From: Neolentinus lepideus HHB14362 ss-1
Lineage: Eukaryota > Basidiomycota > Agaricomycetes > Gloeophyllales > Gloeophyllaceae
Direction: 5' to 3'
NCBI GenBank assembly: GCA_001632425.1
Contig: KV425648.1
Span: 22,817 to 86,816, forward strand
Length of the DNA: 64,000 nt
Below are positions 24,961 to 36,557 of the stretch, one piece after another. The notes beneath the pieces are model-generated. The model ran no database searches, had not been told where the DNA came from, and saw nothing but the letters and a program-made list of their open reading frames with translations. Position 1 is the stretch's first letter. Every line of letters begins with the position of its first letter. Made by a program: the position numbers and the translations under genes.

Positions 24961-25256
24961 CCAGAGAAAGGACTTACATCGACGCCTGCCAAAAGAATGC
25001 ATCCCTCGGGGAGTATTGGACTGCTGCGCGCAATCGTCGCGGCGATAATTGCAGGCAGACGGCCCAGATCGTCTGGGAGGCTTCCGGGAACTACCCTTTG
25101 ATGGAAGAGATAGGTTCATGCCGCTCGCTAGAGACACGGGTAGAAGAGACGTTCGCTCGTGACAACGTAAAGTCAACGTGGGATATGAGCTTCGACGTAG
25201 ACACCTTTATTGGGCAAGTTGCGTCGGATAAGTGTATGTCGCTGGAGATATTCTGA
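24961..25256 (+). CDS. unrecognised exon-like open frame
   Basis: Downstream of an acceptor-like CACAG ending at 24960, an open frame of about 98 codons ends at TGA 25254-25256. It contains YIDACQKNASLGEYWTAARN, TAQIVWEASGNYPLMEEIG and FDVDTFIGQVASDKCMSLEIF. The composition looks protein-like and no start codon is in the frame. I recognise no family. It could be the last exon of a small or decayed gene, or chance. Confidence 0.22.
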
Positions 25257-25903
25257 TGGGAGGCAGCTTAGTCCGAAGGTGTTCCGGTGCAAGTGTCCAG
25301 ACAACTTGAACAGAGTCCTCCTTTATTTGCCATCGAGCAATTTGGGGACAACCATGTTGAGTGCGGACCATCAACACATGACTGACAGACATATAAAAGA
25401 CAGCGAAGGAAAATGCCACCAGAGCAACCGTTCCACACGAAAGAACAAGCTTGATAACGACTATGGGTACTTTCATATCCAAAGTAAAGCAATGAAGCTC
25501 GCCAGTATAGACAATTGGTGCTCCAGAAGAAATGATGTTCAGAGGCAAACGATTTGGAGCGAAAGGACAGTGACTGGAAGCTTTGAGCGTCTGATCGTGT
25601 CTAGCCTTAAGAGTCCGACCAGAAACCAGGTGTCGTCAGTATTATCGCGAGGCAACTTATATTACAATTGCAGAATGCGTCGACCAGCCTGAGTATTGCT
25701 TGCAATTTACCAACGACACAGACGCATGCAACATTGTTGAGGCCGAAGGATGTCTTCCAGCCCGAGAATTACACTAGGAAGACAAGCGAGAAACTAGGCC
25801 CAATGTGTGCAAGTCGGCTAGTCCCGGCCCGGGGACCCAAATTCGTTCGGATCGGACCCACTTCCAGCCCGCAACAAATCCTCCCGCACGCCACACAGAA
25901 AAG

Positions 25904-26561
25904 ATGGCTGGTTTAATCGCAGCGCTGTCCTCAGCAGTCGTCTCGCTCTTCATCTCCGATCCACAGTCCAGTGGCAACTATTCACCCTCGCGCGATGATA
26001 TACTCCAAGTCCGCACTGTCCTACTCCACCATCTACCCATTGAGCTCGTTGATGCTATCCTGCACCTAGCTGAGTATTACAGCTGTGTACGTGCGGAACA
26101 AGATGCGGAGATGGTTTTCAAGAGCAACTCCTACTGCTACGTCCAGACGCCGCCTGTCTCCGGCCTCGTCAAGAGAGTGGAGATTGTCATCGAAAGCCAT
26201 GACCAGGGGTGGAGCAGTTACCCAGAAAACTGGGGATCGTACGATAACAGCTGGACTTGGTTTCGAGGAGTTATCAGAAGACAAGATGGGTCCAGCGGTG
26301 GAACTTGGGACATCGCTCGGAACATACACGCGCATCAAAAGTGGCAGATACATACCATCGTATGGGAGAAGCCCGAAGACCATCCGTTGATGCGGGAGCT
26401 AAGAATGGGCGACATGATAGAAATATGGCCAGAAGCAAGGTTCGCTGTTGATTAGTTCCTTGACGAGTACTATGGAGACTAACATTAATATGTCGGCCAG
26501 GTATCCTGGCTGGGTAAACTATGTCCGACACGCTTCAGTCAAGATATTCTGTTGGATCTGA
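25904..26561 (+). CDS. small F-box-like protein, paralogue of 45415 fragment
   Basis: Exons 25904-26439 and 26501-26561 give 198 aa. The intron ends TCGGCCAG and the join restores the conserved ARYPGWVNYVRHASV ending. After a hydrophobic N-terminus (GLIAALSSAVVSLFIS), the segment VLLHHLPIELVDAILHLAEY resembles a short F-box helix pair. A conserved SHDQGWSSYPENWGSY..SWTWF block follows, seen in a basidiomycete-wide family of unknown function. The earlier ATG-less extension from 25805 was not used. The role is unknown; ubiquitin-ligase adaptor activity is only an inference from the F-box-like part. Confidence 0.65.
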
Positions 26562-27137
26562 TTCTGCGGTTAGAGTGCTGGCGCGAGCGCTTGTCTCTGA
26601 AATTTGGACCCTGGGCGTTTATCGATGGGTTGAACTCATGCTTTAGTTCCGTATATACGGTGCAGTCTCATGACTGCTAGATGACTAGTCTTCATTCTTG
26701 GACCTACGACGAGACTCGACCATGGGCACGTATTGGCTTTTGTTCCCGGAACCCATCTATACCCGCCCATCCATATTGTAACATACCACATCATCCTTGT
26801 TGTATTATTGTATTGCATGACTTCTCCCGATCTCGCTCTTTCATTCAATACATTCTGTACATTTTCCCTCAACATGGCCAGCGAGTGTGCAGGACTGGTA
26901 CGGACATGACTATAATATATCAGAGCCCCATTTATTAACGCCCAACACAAAGGGAGGCAGGACTCCAGACACTGCAAATATTTCATCCGCTTTGACAATA
27001 CTACCGAGTGTCATGCTGCACCGCCCGACGGTACACAACTAGTCCCAACCCCATAGTATCGAGAAGGGAGCTGCAGCCGGAATTGTAGGAGCCCATTTGA
27101 TTCCTTGCGCTATCACAGTACTACGACCTGCAGCTGT
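26562..27137. other. intergenic with C2-gene promoter
   Basis: No gene is recognised between the small F-box-like gene and the C2-domain gene, which are transcribed in the same direction. Confidence 0.4.
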
Positions 27138-28691
27138 ATGTCAAACGTCGGGAATCCCTTTGGCATTGCGACTATGTTGGAGCACGCGCTGGACAACGCC
27201 AAGGATAAGGCCCACGACGTTAAAGGGATGGCGAAGCAGTATGCGCAGGAGAAGGACTTGCATATATCCTATGTGGACCTGGAAATCCAGTTCATAGGCG
27301 CGTCCGGTCTGCCGAAGACGGACCTCACAGGGCTCAGCGACCCTTATTTTGTGGCTACCCTCGATGATAAGATCAAATTCATGTAAGTTTTCGTATTTTT
27401 AGCTTCTTTAACGCTCAAATTAAATTGCATGTAGATCGACGGTGCAACCGTACACACTGAAACCGGTGTGGAACGAGCTGTGGAAAGTGAAGAACGTACC
27501 GGTGCACGCAAGTCTGAACGTCCAGGTGCTTGATAAAGACGATGGCACTCCTGTCGACGACTACATTGGCAAATTCTCGACCAGTGTCTCTCCTGGTCCC
27601 AAGGAGGCCGAGATCGAAGGGCCCCTCCTCAAACGAAACCGAGGCACTTTCTGGTTAAAGGTACGTTGTATGGTGTATCACTAGATGCAACGAGCGCCTA
27701 TCTGATTAACCCTACAACTACAAGATCGAATCAACACCTTCGACAAACGATCCACAGTCACATCCGTATGTCTTCGACGGGCCCATCCGGTACTCGCGCC
27801 ATTTCTCGCCTCTGGTGGGCCGACTCACGAATATCAACGACGAGCGACTCTACTGCACCTGGAAGATGTACATCAAAGGTGTTCACTGTTAGCCTTCCCA
27901 TTGTACCTTGCGCTTACCAAGACCTCAAAGGCGTCAGCCTCTTCTTCGGCGATCGCGTCCAACACTGGAACGTCAACTACAAGGCCGCGCAAGCGATCTT
28001 CCAAGGACCCGCCTCCCCAGCCGTCCGCTCGGGTATCCAAGCAGGCCACCGCATGCTCTACGCGCGGAGCACGAGGAACGGCTTCGGCGTCATCAACGGA
28101 CCAGAAGACATCAGGGCTATCCTGCACGGCGGGAACCGCCGCGGTCAGAACGACAACCGCTTCGAACATCGCGTCAAGCCCGCCGTGTACACGTACGTCA
28201 TCGCCGTCGAGGACGACTCGTTCAGGTTCTCCGAGACGGGCGCCGCGTTCTTCGTCGACTTCGCCTCGAAGCACGCGCTGCACAGCAACTGCGCCGAGGC
28301 CGTGCGGTACAGCGGCGAGTTCCATCCTAGACCTAAAGGAGGTTGGGAGAACTTCAGTGACGATACCCCAGACACGGAGACGGAGTGGGAGCTTGTTATC
28401 GATAACAACTCGGGCACATACGCGCCGGACAAGGCCCTTCTCCCCGACCTCAAGGCCCTCTTGGAGTACAACTTTCCTGGTTTCAAGATCTTCGCGCTTG
28501 ACCAGAAGGATCCCGAATTGGATCAAAGCAGAGAGGCTTGCCGAGCTTACGCACTCCGTCATCGTGGCGTGAAGAACACCGAATTGCAGCCTCATACAGA
28601 GGTAGGAGAGCCGGTGTTGTCCCACGAGGTCGAGACGCAAGGCAACCATGCTCCAGGCGAACCCTATGCTGCAGGCGGTCCTTTGACATGA
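27138..28691 (+). CDS. C2-domain protein
   Basis: Exons 27138-27382, 27435-27660, 27725-27878 and 27922-28691 give 464 aa. The N-terminal helix (ATMLEHALDNAKDKAHDVKG) precedes a C2 domain at about residues 45-160: VDLEIQFIGASGLPKTDL, GLSDPYFVATL (loop 1 Asp residues), KPVWNELW and VLDKDDGTPVDDYIGK (loop 3 Asp residues). These acidic loops predict Ca2+-dependent phospholipid binding. The larger C-terminal half (HWNVNYKAAQAIFQ ... EYNFPGFKIFALD) has no domain I can name but looks folded and conserved. Its 3' end faces the minus-strand gene ending at 29022. The function is unknown beyond membrane targeting. Confidence 0.78.
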
Positions 28692-29021
28692 TTCTGTGCT
28701 TAGTGTCTTGAAAGTAACTATACCCTATCTATGATAACATTGCTTACCTTCTAGCGTTTGTTGTTTGTTCTACGTTTATCACTTATCTGATGCTTACGAT
28801 CGTATCTGTTACCCTATATATCTGATGTCAAAAGAATAGCAATTGAGCGAAAGCACATAGGGTATAGATAACATGCCACTATGAAATACAATTAAGATGC
28901 AAAGCCTATAGAACATGTTGATAATGTACAGCTGTGATTGTCTTCTCATCTGGAACCTAGTAAAGTCGAGGGTCAGTCACCGAAGCGAGCAGACCGCAAC
29001 GGTACACTCACCATTAGATCA
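28692..29021. other. convergent 3' intergenic region
   Basis: This holds the 3' flanks of two convergent genes. It is AT-rich, with no open frame or repeat of note. Confidence 0.5.
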
Positions 29022-31226
29022 TTAACCATCAAAACCATTGTCCAAGTCCTCGACAGTGATAGCCTGTGAAAGAGACGACGGTCTGCTCCGGAAGGGGTTT
29101 GCCCTCCTATTAGTTAATGGCCTGTATGACTCCCTCCTCTTAAATACCATCTTCGCCACCAACTGCTGCACACTCGTGAAAACACCGCCATGCCCACAAC
29201 AGTCCCGATGTTTGCCCTTATGTCCGTGCCGATGTCCAGAACCATGCCCATGCCAATGCTCAACCTCCATCCCCGCCGGCCCCGCCATCTCCGCCACCTT
29301 CAGCCTAATCAACGCGCCAATCTCCCTCCCGCGCTCCTTCTCCTTCTTCCGCACGCGCTTGGCGACCGCCTGGCTGTCCTTCTCGTCCTTCAGCTCGCGC
29401 CGGAGCTCGCCCATCGCGTCGAACGCGACGAGGTCCTCGCTCTGCCGGCTATTGTACGTGTACGTCAGGAGCGCCTTGCCCGTCTGCGCCACGCGCGCCG
29501 CGAACGCGGACTCGATGCTCCGGGCGCGGCGCTCCAAGGCCAGCAGGCGGCCGCGCAGGGAGACGATCGCGAGGACCTCGGGATCAGCACGGAGCACCAG
29601 GGGTATCGATGCGAGCGCCTCTTGTTCGTCGTCGCGCAAGGACGAGGGGTCTTCACCCGGCGGATGCAGGAGCAGCATACCGCCGTCGGATTGCATAGCT
29701 GGATCGAGTTCCGCGCTTGAGAATGGCTCGGAGGGCGGCAGCAGCTCTTCGTCCGTCTCCACACCCGGTAGAGAGAGGAGAGTCTGTCGAGGTGAGGCAT
29801 ACTGCGGGGGCTGCACCTCCTCGGAGCCAGAATAGGAAGGGATGGTGCCGAGTTCGTCTACGCTATCGAGGTCCGGAAGAACAGCAAAGGTTCTTCGTGA
29901 CGGCGAATCGAAAGCGGCCAGGGGCGTCGGACAATAAGGGCCGTTGATATCAAAGTCGGGGTCCGGGAGTAAAGTAAAGGATCGGCGAGAGGGTGATGAT
30001 GGGGGACTTGATGATGAGGAAGGTATCGAGAGCGGAAGGGGCATCGGAGGCAGTGATAGAGAGGTGGTGAACTCATTTTCTTCTACAGGCATCGTGGACT
30101 CCATGCTACAGAATGATTCGTCCGAGTCTAGACAGGCACGCAGACGTAATAGCGGACTTCTTGGCAACTGTGACGGTTGCTCGCGGTTGTCGCCGGAATG
30201 TGAACCCTCTATAGAGCATGAAAAGGGTTCCATCTCCACGTCTGACTGGACATATGTATCTGTCCCGTATCCGTAATTCGAGTGCGATGAAGTGCCGTGA
30301 TGTGGCGGGTATAGTAGATCGTCTTCTGGCAAGTCCATAGACATCGACCCAGGGCGAGGGGATTCTGGTGGTTGGAGCAAATCCTCATCCAATCCAGCGT
30401 CCGACCCAAACAAGTCGCCACCGGACGACCAGCGCGGAAAGGAGTGCAAATCCGGCTGGCGCGACCTCCTTGCCTCCCACGAGCCTCCTTGTTCAGAGAA
30501 GTCCTCAAACGGCGGAAGAGAAGCAGATTGCATGGAAGGCGAGCGGATATCATGAATATACCCAGGGTCGGACTCGAATTCCATCGGATCCTGGAGTATG
30601 CAGCCCAGCTCCGACTTGGATGACGAGGGGAAGTGCCACACGGGAGACACAGGCGTGCGCAGTTCCGGCGAGTCTAACGTAGACTGTCGTTCCATTATCG
30701 ACGAAGCACGCGACCGCGATGATTGGCCAAACTGCGATAGACCGGGATCTCCTGTATCTGGTAAAGATTGACTGCCCAAGGGGACTGTCAGAGGAGGAGA
30801 AGGAGGCGTGTGATAAGACGACGCGTCCGGGTGCATCACTGGAGGACAAATACTGTGATTGAGAAGAATGTGGTGGTGTGGCGCTGATGCTGGGTGGATG
30901 TGAGGCAAAGGCACGGTGCGCTTGAAATGGGACCCCGTCAGTGGCGGTGAAGGTAATATACAAGATGGATTAGTACAGAAGCCCTTCTGAGCAGCTGTGG
31001 GCCTCGGGCTTTGTCGTAGATCAATGATGTCGTTGGCGTTTTGGACGTTGTCGGATTCACAGGAAAATCCACATAGATCAAGAGACGTAGACGGTTGGCG
31101 ATAGTAAGACGTATCGTGTCCCGTGATAGAGTCGTAGAAATGTGAAGAAAACTGCAACGAATTCGACTCTGGTCGCGCTGCGTGTTGAGTGTTCGGAGGA
31201 GCAGAACCAGAAACGTCTAAATCCAT
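29022..31226 (-). CDS. large Ser/Pro-rich protein of unknown function
   Basis: A single exon of 734 aa from ATG 31226. The first 500 residues are low-complexity Ser/Pro-rich sequence with many SPP-like sites, suggesting a disordered and heavily phosphorylated region. The last 200 contain a helical charged part (LRGRLLALERRARSIESAF, LRRELKDEKDSQAVAKRVRKKEKERG), a His/Gly-rich patch (HWHGHGSGHRHGHKGKHRD, possibly metal-binding) and a basic tail. GC-rich codon use in the C-terminal third supports coding. I recognise no named family. A nuclear or regulatory role would be a guess. Confidence 0.7.
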   Translation of the reverse strand: MDLDVSGSAPPNTQHAARPESNSLQFSSHFYDSITGHDTSYYRQPSTSLDLCGFSCESDNVQNANDIIDLRQSPRPTAAQKGFCTNPSCILPSPPLTGSHFKRTVPLPHIHPASAPHHHILLNHSICPPVMHPDASSYHTPPSPPLTVPLGSQSLPDTGDPGLSQFGQSSRSRASSIMERQSTLDSPELRTPVSPVWHFPSSSKSELGCILQDPMEFESDPGYIHDIRSPSMQSASLPPFEDFSEQGGSWEARRSRQPDLHSFPRWSSGGDLFGSDAGLDEDLLQPPESPRPGSMSMDLPEDDLLYPPHHGTSSHSNYGYGTDTYVQSDVEMEPFSCSIEGSHSGDNREQPSQLPRSPLLRLRACLDSDESFCSMESTMPVEENEFTTSLSLPPMPLPLSIPSSSSSPPSSPSRRSFTLLPDPDFDINGPYCPTPLAAFDSPSRRTFAVLPDLDSVDELGTIPSYSGSEEVQPPQYASPRQTLLSLPGVETDEELLPPSEPFSSAELDPAMQSDGGMLLLHPPGEDPSSLRDDEQEALASIPLVLRADPEVLAIVSLRGRLLALERRARSIESAFAARVAQTGKALLTYTYNSRQSEDLVAFDAMGELRRELKDEKDSQAVAKRVRKKEKERGREIGALIRLKVAEMAGPAGMEVEHWHGHGSGHRHGHKGKHRDCCGHGGVFTSVQQLVAKMVFKRRESYRPLTNRRANPFRSRPSSLSQAITVEDLDNGFDG

Positions 31227-31375
31227 CTTCGTATAATAGAAGTGTGCCTAGCCGAGACGCCTCGCTGCACGCCAGAGCATCAACATCAACAACATGGTCA
31301 GTACGCCCTTTTACATAAGAGCAGAAACCGGGACAAAAGGGAAGTGCAGCTCACCACTATGCCGTGGTTGCGATG

Positions 31376-31591
31376 TTAAATTGAAGCCTCCGCCACCATG
31401 GGACTATCCCTCGCAGCACGGGTCTCGTCGTTCACAACGGCAACAACGATGAGGACAATGGTCGCCAGTATCAAGATGGAAGAGACAGCGAATGGCTTCA
31501 AGCCTCGCTTCCAGATTTTGAGCGGTTCTGCATCGCGCGACACGAGTCTGTCTTCTCCGCGTGTTTGGCCGCTCCTGCCCATCGTGGCAAG
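31376..31591 (-). CDS. possible small single-span membrane protein
   Basis: From an internal ATG (about 31591) the frame encodes roughly 70 residues: MGRSGQTRGEDRLVSRD..., a basic stretch (IWKRGLKP), one hydrophobic helix (FAVSSILILATIVLIVVAVV), and a short acidic/basic tail. The positive-inside pattern is convincing but nothing else supports the gene. It lies just upstream of the Ser/Pro-rich gene on the same strand and could also be part of a larger spliced gene. An overlapping plus-strand frame is a competitor. Confidence 0.3.
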   Translation of the reverse strand, partial: LATMGRSGQTRGEDRLVSRDAEPLKIWKRGLKPFAVSSILILATIVLIVVAVVNDETRAARDSPMVAEASI

Positions 31592-31666
31592 ACCCCAGAC
31601 ACAAGATACCGCTTTGTCGATTTCTTTGTGTTGGAATTCACACCAGACTACTCCGAGCCGCGGCAA

Positions 31667-33949
31667 TATTAATTCTCGGTCATGCCTATTAACTCTAGTG
31701 TCATTAATGTTACTCTCGGGTTTCCTCTATGAATCTCAGCGATCGGGTAGTGAGGATACAGCCATGACGGGTCCGCTTAAGTCATCTCCTTAATCGCTTT
31801 TCAAGCCGCATCCATCAGCCTACTAACCGATTCACAAAGAAAGGTATCAGTTGTGGTATGTGAAAAGGTATTACAGACTGTACACCCATTCTATCATTCC
31901 TGAAGTCTTACGCTAGCGGTTCCTAAGTGTTACAAAGTACCGTGGCATGCTGCAAGATTAATGCATGTGCACTGGCACGCGAGCATGAAAAGTGTCTAGG
32001 TCCAACCAGTCAAGTCAGTGGTTCTTCATCCAGTAGTTCTTCACCCTATCTGATACCTTATGAGAAAGACTCAAGGAACATCCAGAAGTCTCTTCAATTG
32101 ACCCAGTATATCTGTCCCGGTCGACTGCGTAATTGGGCACATTCTGTGGTTCATGCCTGTTGTCATTTCACATCGACAATTGTACCAGTATCCGGCGAAG
32201 GACAGTTCAATTTTTCATCCTTTTTTCTTTGTCTTCCAATCTTGCTCCTCGGAAAGGCAAGTGCTTGTCTTGTATCAGTGGTAGCAATCATCACGGTCTA
32301 GGCTATCAGAACCCTAAGATGTCTCTTCACGTACGAGCGCACCCTTACACATTGTCGTACCCCCTTAATTTTCAGGTAATATGTCTAAGGCAGAACTTTC
32401 TCCTCCATGACTGCATACTGCATCGTTTTTGGGTTTGCACTGTGAGCCGCGTCCACAATCTACAGAGCCCGGCAGGTAGGCAGGTAAGCACATAATGCCT
32501 TGCACTCCCACTTCCCACCTCACTCGAAATACAAAGTGGCGCCACAGTGACAACGTACCGCCATATATGGACACATCGGGGATTGAAAGCGCTTCTTCAT
32601 GTGGCTTCTCTGGTCGCATGCGATACCTGGACCTATGTGGACCAACAACCACACTCAAACGTCGCTGAAAATCCTCCACCGGGGCTGTGCGCCACACCCA
32701 TCTATCATAGACATCATCTGCCCGAAGGATCCGTTTATATCCGTGTTTCGCCGGCAGGGGCAACCTCCCCCCGTAGTTCGAAGTAAGGTATGATGGGAAA
32801 GAGCTCATAATACTCGGTCAATTGATTCATCTCCTCGATCCAGCATAGCTTCGCGCTCCACCAAGCCTCGCACGACCGTTGCCTGGAAATAGACATTCGA
32901 GGCCTTGATCTTGATTCCATGATTTACATCTATGAATACCTAATTGACGGCTCCAGTGAACTTGTGACTAACCTCTGGAAGAGAAGCTGGCTTTACGATA
33001 TGGAAACGTTTCTGTCTACTACATACAACTGACGGCAATAGTGTCAAATAGGTCTAACACACTATGTAGGTCCAGGCGCGGAAAAGACGAGATAACTGAT
33101 CATCTGCTCTGTAAATCTGGATTGGCAGTGATTGGCGCTGCGAGCGTAGTGGTCCTGTGCCAACTGGGATCCAGTAACGATATCCCAAGGTCCGTTTATC
33201 AACGGCGTCTTGGGCTATCGCACTGGCAGTGAAGAACCCATTACGGAGATCAATAGATATCAAGTGTCCGTGCTGGCCCCAGATCTGCAGCACGGTTCGA
33301 TTTGCGTGATCAGACCATTTAGTGCCAAAACAACACCCCCGATACTTCCGCAAACGTCTCACAGACACGCAATTCTCAAACTGTCATTCAAGGGCCCGTG
33401 TCATCGACTAGCCCCGGCAATTAGATTCCACCTCACCGGACACGCAAGCATCGTGAACGGCCTCGAGACATGGATATCTTTACTCCTGCTCCAGATCTGG
33501 TGCAGTGCATCTATCCATCCCCAGTATATGCACCATATTTTAGCAGAAGCAAGGCACGGTGAGAAGCACCCCTCACGCACAGCCCCTGCCAATAGGAAAA
33601 CACGCAAACACACGCCATGGAGCCTGACTTGCCGGAACAAGCAATATAGCAAGGTGTCTGAAGGCCCCCTGCACGATATCTGGACACTCGAACCCTACAT
33701 CTAACAATCCAGCCCATCGGCCACGTTTACCTCCATTCTGCGGGCGATCCACGTTTCCGACTGTCTTATAAGGTTACAGTAGTGATCGCTGCCTAGAATA
33801 GCACCGTGCAGATCTGGACAGGCTGTATATCTGCGTTATCTCTATACATCCTGGGTCGTCGAGTAGCCCACGTCCAGCCACGCCCTCATCTGCCCGCCGT
33901 ATCGTATCGTGCACCAGAGCAGCCTGCAGCGAGGTGAGCGTTAATTGAT
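31667..33949. other. gene-poor stretch
   Basis: About 2.3 kb with frames up to 164 codons (33210-33704 plus, 32365-32808 minus), none with a recognisable domain or splice continuation. I see no element ends. Confidence 0.4.
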
Positions 33950-35881
33950 TCATCTGCGAAACGTAATGGGCACTTGCACGAATCCGAGCCACGCCAGGAC
34001 AGCTGATAATGCGTTGGTCGCGGCCACACCGATAGTATTGATCAGAGGTAAGACGCCTGCAGCTGTTAGCGCCACTGCAACGCTCCGGAATCCGCTGCAC
34101 AAGTTCCGTAATTAGCATCTTGGCTGTGAGTCAAACACGCATGACTGATTGCCGACACACCCGCTCGCCGCCATGACTTCCGCGCTCTGTTTGTGCAGCA
34201 CGTCGACGTAATACGCGCTCGAGGGACTCAAGACCGTATCGATCTGCGATCTCACTGAGCGATATGTCGAGATACGATGGGCACATGGGTGCTTACCCCT
34301 ATGCCATTGAAGAACAGGCACACTAGGTTCAGGACGATCCCCGGTGTGCCGTCGACGAACTCGGTGATCAGCCCGCTCAGTAATATTGACATGGGCACTA
34401 ACACCAGCGACCCGATAGTCGTTGCTCGCAGGCGATCTTCCGGCACCCATTCGCCTTTGCGTTTTGCTCGCCACTTGGCGACTACTTTGTCCGAAATACT
34501 TCCTCCGAGCGGCGCACCAACTAGCAGACATGACATAAACCTGCGCAACTATGCGAGGTGAAAGGCGGCACTTACTAACGTTGCCTAGACCCGCAGGTAG
34601 GAAAAATGCCCCAATTAGAGCTTCGTTTTTGATATTATATCGGACTCCCTTCGTACAGGTGAGTGGCGAATCAGTAGCATAACGCAGGATGGAATACTCA
34701 CAATGGTGTACGCAAGTGGTATCAGTAATACTGCAGGTGTATTGAATTAGACTAGCACATGGTCCAGTAGGCAGCGGTTGGATGTACCGAAATCAGTGAT
34801 CAAGACGAAAGTGTTTGCCAAAGTCTGCACGATGTAGATAAGAGGTATATCGATTACTCGATCCGCCACACTCACCACAGCCATGACATTCGGACTTCTC
34901 AATATCCAGAGACTCGAGAACGGGTTAAGCCAGACCCATACCCACTTCTTGTCTCCCCTCCCTTTCTCACGCAAGTACCGCTGAAGACCTTGCACATCAG
35001 GATGGATAGTCTCCGGCAAGAAGAACACGACCATCAACAAAGCACTCAGCCCAGCGGAGAACAACGCAAGCTGCATCACACGCCACGACGCATAATACGC
35101 GACCAGGCCACCCACAGGCGGCGCAAGTGCCGGCCCGAGCAGACACGCCTGATAAACCACGGTAACCTCATCTCAGCACGAGGAGCGGAGATCAAGCGTG
35201 GAATCTACCCACAGCGAAGAAGACGCCGATTGCGGTCCCTCTCTCTTCTAATCGATAGATGTCCCCTATTACGGCAGCGCCCACGGACATACCGCTGGAC
35301 GCCCCGAAGGCTTGCACGGTGCGCCAGATCATAAGTTGCGGGACATCCTGGGCTGCTGCTGTGCCTAGGGAGCCTATACAGAGGAGGGGGAAGGAAAAGA
35401 GGTAGATCGGTCTGCGTCCATCTGTATATGCTTCAGGTAAGCAAGGCCTTGGGCACGAGGTGGGATACACTCACAGAAACCAGAGTATCTGGCCCAAAGG
35501 AGGTTTGCCAGGGCTGCCGTTAATATCGATAAACTGACGGCTAGACTGGTATTCAATTTTAGGTGAGACCCTTGAAGCCGATCGGGTCAATGTGCAACTC
35601 ACTTGATTACTGGTCCCGTTGAGTGGAATTCTCGTGCTATCTGGGGAATTGCAGGGACGAACGATTGAGAGACAAACACTGATGATAGCGTGCGGTTGAG
35701 CGTCAATAGCTACTGAAAAGTTGCGAATGGCAATGGGCTACTGACTAGGTAACAACCCTGCCCACGAGACGACTCCTACGATACTCCTTTTCCTGCTCCT
35801 CGAGAAACGGTCGTAGAGTGCATCGTGTGCCTTTTGCGTGGCGTCCTCGAGCGCAAGGAGCGGGGTCTCCTCGATAGTCAT
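33950..35881 (-). CDS. MFS transporter, DHA1 drug:H+ antiporter-like
   Basis: Eleven exons (35746-35881, 35603-35678, 35475-35545, 35213-35421, 34876-35148, 34788-34824, 34702-34730, 34576-34648, 34297-34520, 34161-34243, 33950-34094) close in frame to 451 aa. Typical MFS signatures are assembled across introns: YGRRPIYLFSF (loop 2-3), FGASSGMSVGAAVIGDIY (TM4), LLGPALAPPVGGL (motif C of drug antiporters, TM5), GAPLGGSISDKVVAKWR (loop 8-9) and YYVDVLHKQSAE. Twelve hydrophobic segments are expected. The family exports drugs or small metabolites at the plasma membrane in exchange for protons; the substrate is not predictable. Splice sites of the 29-37-nt exons are the least certain. Confidence 0.85.
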
Positions 35882-36557
35882 CGCCCCTGTAACTTCAACA
35901 CGCACAGGCCGCGATCAAGAGCGAAAGGAAAGGCAAGAATTGCGAATATCATGAATGTCGAACGTGGTCTTAGATACAGTGACTCGAGCAGATCTCATCA
36001 GGACCAATTACGGACCGTTATAGCCGATCACAAGTACTACGCATCTTTACGTATCGACGAATAGCAATAGTACTTTTCGATGCCAGAAGGATCGGCTCCG
36101 GTCATGGTTCTAACCCCTGACCAAACCAACCCTCAAGGCAGTTGAAATAGCTCGAGAGCGCAGGTTCGGTGGGAGGACGTTTCCGCATCCCCTGCAGTGA
36201 TGCCTCTACGTCATTGACAAAAGCATCCATCTGAGTGATAACAAATGGACAGTGGTTGAGACGGAAATCAAGTGACGGATACAAGTGAAAGGATTATGCC
36301 AGAACTGAAACAAAGGAAAGCGGCCACCTAGTCTAGGGTTGTAGCCACATTTAGGTGGCTATACTTGAATCCATCAGTGCGAATGACTGCGTGTAGAAGA
36401 ATGTAAGAATATTGTCAGCATCTCATTCATAGTTATTAATACAAGTTGAGCCTGGAATACGGGATTGCAGAGTGGGTATATATGTAAATGAGGAGGAAAG
36501 GAAGGCGGTCGATACATAATTCCACAATAAAGGGTAACTGGACTAAATTGCAGATCC
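35882..36557. other. intergenic, no gene seen
   Basis: The MFS gene promoter lies to the left; the 3' flank of the kinase gene lies to the right. Confidence 0.4.

Noticed and set aside
27873..28649. 258-codon minus-strand frame
   Set aside because: Antisense of the last exon of the C2-domain gene, whose sense frame joins three upstream exons correctly.
29038..29835. 265-codon plus-strand frame
   Set aside because: Antisense of the GC-rich 3' part of the Ser/Pro-rich gene, with no domain and Ser/Arg bias.
33210..33704. 164-codon plus-strand frame
   Set aside because: Low-information composition, no domain, no splice continuation, and an overlapping minus-strand frame of similar quality.
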